Source of the DNA: Mycobacterium kyogaense
Lineage (GTDB): Bacteria > Actinomycetota > Actinomycetes > Mycobacteriales > Mycobacteriaceae
NCBI RefSeq assembly: GCF_003254575.1
Contig: NZ_QJUA01000018.1
Span: 35,429-99,428, forward strand
Direction of reading: 5' to 3'
Length of the DNA: 64,000 nucleotides
Below the pieces are notes generated by a model. That model was not told where the DNA came from and ran no database searches. It saw nothing but the letters and a program-made list of their open reading frames with translations. Shown piece after piece: positions 36,558 through 44,000 of this stretch. Numbering within the stretch: the first letter of the stretch is position 1; every line of letters begins with the position of its first letter. The translations under genes were made by a program, and so were the position numbers.

Positions 36558-38098
36558 CCTCGACCGTCACCTCGACGCTCCCCACTTCGGATGCGCTGCG
36601 CGCCCGCGCGACCGACGCGCTGGCCGCGGTGGGCGCCCAGGTCCAACTCGGCGCTCCGAACGCCGGCGGCGTGACCGCCAGCTCCCCGATCAACGGCGAC
36701 GTGCTTTTCACGGTCGCCGAATCCTCCGCCGACGAGATCGACGCGGCGATCGCAGCGGCCGCGGACGCCTTCACGACATGGCGGACGACACCGGCCCCGG
36801 TCCGTGGAGCGCTGGTCGCCCGGCTCGGTCAGCTGCTGGTCGAGCACAAGGAGGATCTGGGCGCGCTGGTGACCATCGAGGCCGGCAAGATCACCTCCGA
36901 GGCGCTGGGCGAGGTCCAGGAAATGATCGACATCTGCGAGTTCGCCGTCGGCCTCTCGCGCCAGCTCTACGGCAAGACCATCGCCTCCGAGCGGCCCGGG
37001 CACCGGCTGATGGAGACCTGGCATCCGCTCGGCGTGGTCGGCGTCATCACCGCGTTCAACTTCCCGGTCGCGGTGTGGGCATGGAACACCGCGGTGGCGC
37101 TCGTCTGCGGTGACACCGTGGTGTGGAAGCCTTCCGAGCTGACCCCGCTGACCGCGGTGGCCTGCCACGCGCTGCTGGCCCGCGCGTGCGCCGACGTCGG
37201 CGCGCCCACCGGCGTCTCCCAGCTGGTGCAGGGCGGCCGCGAGGTGGGCGAGCAGCTGGTCGACGACCGCCGCGTCGCGCTGCTGTCGGCGACCGGCTCG
37301 GTGCGCATGGGCCGCGAGATCGGTCCTCGCGTCGCGCAGCGCTTCGGCAAGGCGCTGCTCGAACTCGGCGGCAACAACGCCGCCGTCGTCACCCCCTCGG
37401 CCGACCTCGACCTGGCGGTGCGCGGCATCGTGTTCTCCGCGGCGGGCACGGCCGGTCAACGGTGCACGACGCTGCGCCGGCTGATCGTGCACTCGTCGAT
37501 CGCCGACGAGCTGGTGGGCCGGATCGTGGCGGCCTACGAGCAGCTGCCGGTGGGCGACCCGTCCGCAGAGGGCACGCTGGTCGGGCCGCTCATCCACGAG
37601 AGGTCCTACCGCGACATGGTCGGCGCGCTGCAGCAAGCCCGGGCCGAGGGCGGCGAGGTGATCGGCGGCGATCGGGTGGATGTCGGGGACGAGGGTGCGT
37701 TCTACGTCCGTCCTGCGGTGGTCCGCATGCCGGCGCAGAGCGAGGTGGTGCAGTTGGAGACATTCGCGCCGATCCTCTACGTGCTCACCTACGAGACGCT
37801 CGACGAGGCCATCGCGTTGAACAACGCTGTACCGCAGGGTCTTTCGTCGGCGATTTTCACCCTCGACGTGCGCGAGGCGGAGCGCTTCCTGGCTGCCGAC
37901 GGGTCGGACTGCGGTATCGCCAACGTCAACATCGGCACCTCGGGCGCCGAGATCGGCGGTGCGTTCGGCGGCGAGAAGGAGACCGGTGGCGGCCGCGAGT
38001 CCGGTTCCGACGCGTGGAAGGCCTACATGCGCCGGGCCACCAACACGGTGAACTACTCCGCCGAACTCCCCCTGGCCCAGGGCGTCCACTTCGGCTAG
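36554..38098 (+). CDS. pcd: Piperideine-6-carboxylate / aminoadipate semialdehyde dehydrogenase
   Basis: A 514-residue NAD-dependent aldehyde dehydrogenase (antiquitin-like), the orthologue position of Rv3293. It oxidises aminoadipate semialdehyde, the lat product, to 2-aminoadipate. Visible are AFNFPVAVWAWN, VWKPSELTPL, the catalytic Glu in LELGGNN, the Cys in AGQRCTTLRR and the C-terminal GGRESGSDAWKAYMRR. Translation is coupled to hglS (ATGA). The pathway is lysine, semialdehyde, aminoadipate. Confidence 0.93.
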   Translation: MTSTVTSTLPTSDALRARATDALAAVGAQVQLGAPNAGGVTASSPINGDVLFTVAESSADEIDAAIAAAADAFTTWRTTPAPVRGALVARLGQLLVEHKEDLGALVTIEAGKITSEALGEVQEMIDICEFAVGLSRQLYGKTIASERPGHRLMETWHPLGVVGVITAFNFPVAVWAWNTAVALVCGDTVVWKPSELTPLTAVACHALLARACADVGAPTGVSQLVQGGREVGEQLVDDRRVALLSATGSVRMGREIGPRVAQRFGKALLELGGNNAAVVTPSADLDLAVRGIVFSAAGTAGQRCTTLRRLIVHSSIADELVGRIVAAYEQLPVGDPSAEGTLVGPLIHERSYRDMVGALQQARAEGGEVIGGDRVDVGDEGAFYVRPAVVRMPAQSEVVQLETFAPILYVLTYETLDEAIALNNAVPQGLSSAIFTLDVREAERFLAADGSDCGIANVNIGTSGAEIGGAFGGEKETGGGRESGSDAWKAYMRRATNTVNYSAELPLAQGVHFG

Positions 38099-38109
38099 GC
38101 CCCCTTGTG

Positions 38110-38174
38110 CCGCGAGTGAGCGGGTTTGTACGCCGACACGCCGCGTCCGGCGTACATTCTGCGCGCGCTCGCGG
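38110..38174. repeat. Two-tier palindromic intergenic element
   Basis: A 65-nt element with two nested perfect stems: the outer CCGCGAG/CTCGCGG and the inner TGTACGCCG/CGGCGTACA. It fills most of the 91-nt gap between pcd and the SDR gene and may terminate the hglS-pcd transcript. It has no T-run, and the conserved look of the loop suggests a dispersed mycobacterial palindrome. Only one copy was noticed here. Confidence 0.55.
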
Positions 38175-38189
38175 TCGAGAATCGTCGGT

Positions 38190-39008
38190 ATGGAACTGGA
38201 CGGCAAGGTCGCGATCGTCACCGGCGCGGCATCGGGTATCGGCGCTGCGCTCGCGAGCGGGCTCGCCTCGCGCGGCGTACGCGTGGTCATCGGCGATCTC
38301 GATGAGGCGGGTGCACACGCAGGCGCCGAGGCGATCCGGTCGGGCGGCGGCCAGGCCATCGGCCTGCGGGCCGATGCCTCCGACGTCGTCGACATCGAGG
38401 GCATGATCACGTTGGCGAGCCGCGAATTCGACCCCGTCGACATCTACATCGCGAACGCCGGAATCATCGGCAGGCCGGGGCTCGGCACGGAGCAGGACTG
38501 GGACACGATCCTCGACGTCAATCTGCGCGCCCACATCCGGGCCGCGAGACTGCTTGTGCCGCACTGGCAGTCGAAGGGCTCAGGCTACTTCGTGTCGGTC
38601 GCCTCGGCGGCAGGGCTGCTGACCCAGCTCGGCGCGGCAGGCTACGCGGTGAGCAAGCACGCCGTCGTCGGGTTCGCCGAATGGCTGGCGATCAGCTACG
38701 GCGACGACGGGATCGGGGTCAGCTGCGTGTGCCCGCTCGGCGTGGAAACACCACTGCTGCAGGCGGTTCGGAGCACCGACGACCCCGACGCCCGACTCGG
38801 TGCATCATCGATCGAACAGTCCGCCGCGGTACTGTCCGCCGACGACGTTGCGACAGCGACGATCGAGGCGATGCTCGCCGACCGCTTCCTGGTGCTCCCG
38901 CACGCCGAACTGCTGGACATGTACCGGCACAAGGGTGGTGACTACGACCGATGGATTTCGGGGATGCGGCGCTACCAGCGCGCGCTGCGCGCACAGGGCG
39001 AGACGTAA
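38190..39008 (+). CDS. Short-chain dehydrogenase/reductase
   Basis: A 272-residue classical SDR. NAD(P)-binding TGAASGIG at about residues 12-19, the acidic GDLDEAG after the second strand (favouring NAD), NAG at 91-93, the catalytic Ser (SVASAAG) and YAVSK (Tyr-Lys). The C-terminal tail after HAELLDMYRHKGGDYDRWI is typical of mycobacterial SDRs of unknown substrate. It lies alone between the lysine genes and the biosynthetic cluster, and no operon link is evident. Confidence 0.85.
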   Translation: MELDGKVAIVTGAASGIGAALASGLASRGVRVVIGDLDEAGAHAGAEAIRSGGGQAIGLRADASDVVDIEGMITLASREFDPVDIYIANAGIIGRPGLGTEQDWDTILDVNLRAHIRAARLLVPHWQSKGSGYFVSVASAAGLLTQLGAAGYAVSKHAVVGFAEWLAISYGDDGIGVSCVCPLGVETPLLQAVRSTDDPDARLGASSIEQSAAVLSADDVATATIEAMLADRFLVLPHAELLDMYRHKGGDYDRWISGMRRYQRALRAQGET

Positions 39009-39326
39009 GAATCCCGTCATCAACGTCGCCCCGCGATCACGGACGAGCCTCTGAGGCTCGGGCGAACCACTCACAGCAAAGTCGCTGACACCTGTCAGAC
39101 CAGCTAGATTGCCACTCTCTCGGCGGCCGCTAACCCACGCACGGGACACCTGTCCCAACCGACAACGGCCGGGTACCTCGCGGCGCGGCCACCGGCGCCG
39201 CGGGCCACCTGCGCGACCTGCGCATACCGGCCGGTCAGGTCGTTTCATCGCCCGCGAGGGCACCCTCGCCGCGTGTAATCTCCGAACTCTGGACACCCGT
39301 TTGGGCTCTACGAGGAAAGGACGAAT
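39009..39326. other. Promoter region of the halogenase-PKS cluster
   Basis: A 318-nt gap with no gene on either strand that I can support. It contains two related 14-nt palindromes (described separately) and the ribosome binding site GAGGAAAGG before the GTG at 39327. A TAATCT string near 39274 is a possible -10 box. Confidence 0.6.
39085..39156. promoter_or_regulatory. Pair of matching palindromic operators
   Basis: Two perfect 14-nt palindromes, CTGACACCTGTCAG (39085-39098) and GGGACACCTGTCCC (39143-39156), share the core GACACCTGTC and are 58 nt apart centre to centre. That arrangement is what a dimeric repressor or activator would use. They lie about 170-240 nt before the first gene of the cluster. 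No regulator gene lies within the cluster. Confidence 0.6.
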
Positions 39327-41087
39327 GTGGACGTCCGCGCGCAATTGTCACAACTCGACGAGACAGCGCGAGACGCCATCGCGCGCCGCATCAAGGCCCG
39401 ACTCGCTTCTCGCGACGACGACACGAGCGATCACCACGTCGCGATCATCGGCGGCGGTGTCGCAGCCTTGACTCTGGCGCTGGAACTGCGTTCCGCCCGC
39501 CCCGGCACCCGCGTCCTCGTCGTAGAACCCACGCCGCACCCCGTCCCCGAGATCACCCACACCGTAGGAGAGTCGACGGTCGAGATCTCCGCGCACTATC
39601 TGCGCGACCGGCTCGGACTGGCCGACCATCTGCAGAACCACCAGATCCGCAAGATGGGCCTGCGGATGTTCTTCAGCCAGGACGACAACACCGACATCAG
39701 CCGCCGTGTCGAAGTCGGCAGCAGCGCATTCGTCCCACAGACCACCTATCAGATCGACAGGGGCCGGCTGGAGAACGAACTGCACCGCCGATGCCTCACC
39801 GCCGGCGTCGAATTCGCGACCGGGCGAGTCCGTGCCGTCTCGCTGGGTGACGATGCGACACCGCACCGGGTGACGATCCAGCGCGACGACGACGACATCG
39901 AGAGGACGGCCCGCTGGGTCGTCGACGCGTCCGGCCGCAATCGGCTGCTGCCGCGCGAGCTCGACCTCAAGCGCGCCAACGGACATCACTGCAACGCCGC
40001 CTGGCTGCGTATCGCCACCGAGATCGACGTCGGCCAGTGGAGTGACGACCCCGCCTGGCACGCCCGCCTGACCGAGGGACGACGCGAATACTCGACGAAT
40101 CATCTGATGGGCGAGGGCTACTGGGTGTGGCTGATCCGGTTGGCCTCGGGCGCCACCAGCGTCGGCATCGTCGCCGACCCGGCCTTCCACCCCTTCGACG
40201 GCTTCAACACCCTCGACAAGGCCATGGTCTGGCTGCGTGAGCGCGAACCGCAGTGCGCCGCGGTCCTCGACGAGAACGCCGGGCTGATCAAGGACTTCCG
40301 CGTCATGAAGCAGTACAGCCACACCGTCGAGAAGGTCTACGACGGGCAGGCACGCTGGTGCCTCACCGGCGATGCGGGGGTGTTCCTCGACCCGCTCTAC
40401 TCCTCCGGTCTCGATCTGGTCGCCATCGGCAACGGTCTGGTCACCGACATGATCACCCGCGAACTCGAAGGGGCAGACGTCATCGCCCGCGCCGCGATCG
40501 GCGACTCGATGTTCCGCTCGCTGACCGACATGTGGTGCAACATCTACCGCGACCAGTACGTGCTGATGGGGTCACCGACGGTGATGTCGGTGAAGGTCAT
40601 CTGGGACATCGCGTTCTACTGGGGCTTCATCGGATTCCTCTACAGCAACGACCGTTTCACCCAGGTTGCCGACGACCCCGAGCTGGTGCCCTATCTGCAG
40701 GGTCTGATCGATCTGAGCAATCGCATGCAGCTGTTCTTCCGCGAATGGGCCGCCGTCGAGCGCGATCCCGCCCCCGCCCGGTTCGTCGACCTGTACGTCC
40801 CGCTCAACTTCATGCCCACGCTGCACCACGCGATGATGGGGACCTCCGACGCGGTCCGCGAACAGTTCGACGCCAACGCCCTGCTGCTGCGCCAGATCGC
40901 GGGCCAGGTGATCGACACCGTCGTCGCCGACAAGGCCTCCCGGTTCTCCGACGACGACGTCATGGTCCAGGCGCAGGCATGGCAGCGCGACGGGCTGCTG
41001 CGGGAATTGCGCACCATCTTCCGTGAGCAGCAGGAGATCGATCCCATCTCCACCGGCTGGGTGCTGTGCGCCGCGGCAGCCCGATGA
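39327..41087 (+). CDS. FAD-dependent halogenase-like enzyme
   Basis: A 586-residue flavoprotein of the flavin-dependent halogenase family. An N-terminal extension of about 35 residues precedes the FAD motif IIGGGVAALTLA (40-51). Other marks are THTVGEST (78-84), a Lys at the catalytic-lysine position (K109 in RKMGLR), W266-x-W268-x-I as in the WxWxIP motif (here with Arg for Pro), and GDAGVFLDPLYSSGLDL, the form seen in phenol/polyketide halogenases. The stop overlaps the PKS start (ATGA). Chlorination or bromination of the PKS product is the likely task; a monooxygenase-like activity cannot be excluded. Confidence 0.78.
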   Translation: MDVRAQLSQLDETARDAIARRIKARLASRDDDTSDHHVAIIGGGVAALTLALELRSARPGTRVLVVEPTPHPVPEITHTVGESTVEISAHYLRDRLGLADHLQNHQIRKMGLRMFFSQDDNTDISRRVEVGSSAFVPQTTYQIDRGRLENELHRRCLTAGVEFATGRVRAVSLGDDATPHRVTIQRDDDDIERTARWVVDASGRNRLLPRELDLKRANGHHCNAAWLRIATEIDVGQWSDDPAWHARLTEGRREYSTNHLMGEGYWVWLIRLASGATSVGIVADPAFHPFDGFNTLDKAMVWLREREPQCAAVLDENAGLIKDFRVMKQYSHTVEKVYDGQARWCLTGDAGVFLDPLYSSGLDLVAIGNGLVTDMITRELEGADVIARAAIGDSMFRSLTDMWCNIYRDQYVLMGSPTVMSVKVIWDIAFYWGFIGFLYSNDRFTQVADDPELVPYLQGLIDLSNRMQLFFREWAAVERDPAPARFVDLYVPLNFMPTLHHAMMGTSDAVREQFDANALLLRQIAGQVIDTVVADKASRFSDDDVMVQAQAWQRDGLLRELRTIFREQQEIDPISTGWVLCAAAAR

Positions 41088-44000
41088 CGACAGCTGACCA
41101 CGACGATCGCGAGGCACTGGCGATCGTCGGCATCGGATGCCGGTTACCCGGGGGCGTCGACTCCCCCGACCAGTTCTGGCGGCTGCTGCTCGATGAAACC
41201 GACGCCACCCGCGAGGTACCCGAATCCCGCTGGCACGCCCCGCGATTCCACGACCCCGCGCCCGGCAAGGCCGGCAAGATGGTGACCCGCCGGGGCGGAT
41301 ACCTCGACGACATCGACCAGTTCGATGCGGCGTTCTTCGGCATCTCTCCCCGCGAGGCCAACCTGCTCGACCCGCAGCAGCGACTGCTACTGCACGCCAC
41401 CTGGGAAGCCTTGGAAGACGGCGGAATACCCGCCGACACGCTGGCCGGCACCGACGTCGGGGTGTTCGTCGGCGGGTTCACGCTGGACTATCAGCTGCTC
41501 CAGAACCAGGGCCGCACCAGCAGATTCCGCTTCAAGCCGCATTCGGCGACCGGGATGATGATGACGATGCTCGCCAATCGCATCTCCTACGCGTTCGACT
41601 TCCGCGGTCCGAGCATGGCCGTCGACACGGCGTGCTCCAGCTCGTTGGTCGCTGTTCACCTTGCCGCACAAAGCATCTGGAACGGCGACTGCCGACTCGC
41701 ACTCGCCGGCGGCGTGAACATCATCGTCGGCCCCAACACCGCGATCGCCGAATCCAAGAGTGGCTTCCTCTCTGGCGACGGCCGCTGCAAGGCCTTCGAC
41801 GCCTCGGCCGACGGGTACGCCCGCGGCGAGGGCGGCGCCGTCGTCGTCATCAAGCCGCTACAGCAGGCGGTGCGCGACGGTGATCGAATCTACGCGCAGA
41901 TCCTCGGTACCGCGGTCACCCAGGACGGCCACACCGACGGCATCACGGTGCCCAGCGAAGACGCCCAGCGCGCCGCGATCAGCACGGCGCTGCGACGGGC
42001 CGGTGTCGCGCCCTCCGACGTCGGCTACGTGGAAGCCCACGGCACCGGCACGCCGGTCGGCGACCCGGTTGAAACCCGCGCTCTGGCAGGCGCACTCGCG
42101 ACCGACCGGACACCGCAGAATCCGCTGCTGATCGGGTCGGTCAAGACGAACATCGGTCACCTGGAAGCCGGCGCCGGGGTCGCGGGACTCATCAAGGCCG
42201 CGCTGACCCTGCAGCACGGCCAGATTCCCGCCAGCCTGCACCTGAGAACCCCGAGCAGCCCGCTCGCCGAGTTGAACCTCGACATCCCCCGCACGACGCG
42301 CCCCTTCCCGCCCGGGCAGCGGCGCATCGCCGGGGTCAACTCCTTCGGCTTCGGCGGCACGAACGCCCACGTCGTGCTGGCCGAACCCCCCACTGCCGCA
42401 ACACCGTCCGACGAGCGCGCGACCGACGGGCTCACTCTGCTCCCGGTGTCCGCCCGCTCCCCGGAGGCGCTCGCCGCAACGGCGCGCCAGCTGGCCGACC
42501 ACCTGCTGGCCCACCCCGACATCCGCCTCGCCGACCTCGGCTACACCCTGAGCCGGCGCCGCAGCCATCTGAGTCACCGCCGAGCGCTGACCGTCGCCGG
42601 GGTCGACGAAGCGCGCGAGCAGTTTCTCGAACTAGCCGATACCGGCGGGGACTCGGCGATCGGTCGCACCGGCGCCGACGCCCCGAAGCTGGCGTTCGTC
42701 TGCACCGGCATGGGCCCGCAGTGGTGGAAGATGTGCCGCGGCCTGCTCGACACCCACCCGGTGTTCGCGGCCAGCATCGAGCGCACCGATCGCGAACTCT
42801 CCCGCTACACCGATTGGTCGCTGCTCTCCGAACTCCGCCGTGACGAAGCCGATTCGCGGATGGGCGAGACAGAGGTGGCCCAGCCGGCCAACTTCGCCAT
42901 CCAGATCGCCCTGGCCGAGCAGCTCGCCCACTACGGCGTCACGCCCGATGCGGTGATCGGGCACAGTGCCGGCGAAGTGGCTGCGCACCACCTCGCCGGC
43001 CTACTCACCTTCGAGCAGGCAGTCGAGGTGATCTACCACCGCAGCCGCCTGCAGCAACGCACCACCGGCATGGGACGCATGCTCGCGGTGGGCCTCAGCG
43101 CCGAGACCCTGATGCAGACTCTCGACGCCGATGCTGCCGCCGAATTCGGGCACCGCGTGTCGATCGCCGCGATCAACAGCCCGTTCGCCGTGACGGTCGC
43201 GGGCGACGAGGACGTGCTCGCCGAGATCGTGCGCCAGCTCGACGAGGCAGAGGTCTTCAACCGTTATCTCGCGGTCAAGGTGCCCTACCACACGCACTAC
43301 ATGGACCTCGTCCGCGACGACCTGTTCGCCGCGTTCGACGGATTGTCCTCAGCTCAGAGCCGCATCCCGCTGTACTCGACCGTCACCGGGGAACGGCTCA
43401 CCGACTACGCGGCAGGTGCCGCGTACTGGTGGCAGAACTGTCGTGCCACAGTACTTTTCGAGGCCGCCGCCCGGCGGATGCTCGACGACGGTTACACCCA
43501 CTTCATCGAACTCGGGCCCCACCCCGTGCTGGCCTCGTCGATCCTGGAGATCGCCGGATCGCAGGGCGTCGCAGTGGTGGCGACCCAGCGCCGAGGGGAC
43601 GACGACGCCCGCACCCTGCTGGGTGGTCTGGCGGCGCTGTACAACCACGGCCACGACATCGATTGGCAAGCATTCCATGGCGACGGCGATGCCCATCTGC
43701 TGAGGCTGCCGACCTATCCGTGGCAGTCCAAACGCTTCTGGCACGAAACACAGGAGGCGGCCGAAGACCTGCACTACACGCCGGTGCACCCGCTGCTCGG
43801 CCAGCCCGTGGCCGGTCCTCACCCCACCTGGGAGGTCGAGCTCAGCGTCGTCTCGCTGCCCTTCCTGGCCGACCATCAGGTACAGGGTGCGGTCGTGGTG
43901 CCCGGCGCCGTCTACCTCGAGATGGCGCTCGCAGCCGCCAGCGAAACCTATGGGAGCGCCTGTAGCGTCGACGATCTGGTGCTGCATCGAGCGCTCCTGC

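Noticed and set aside
36533..38443. Minus-strand frame of 636 codons over pcd
   Set aside because: Shadow of pcd; no domain recognised and the plus-strand dehydrogenase is certain.
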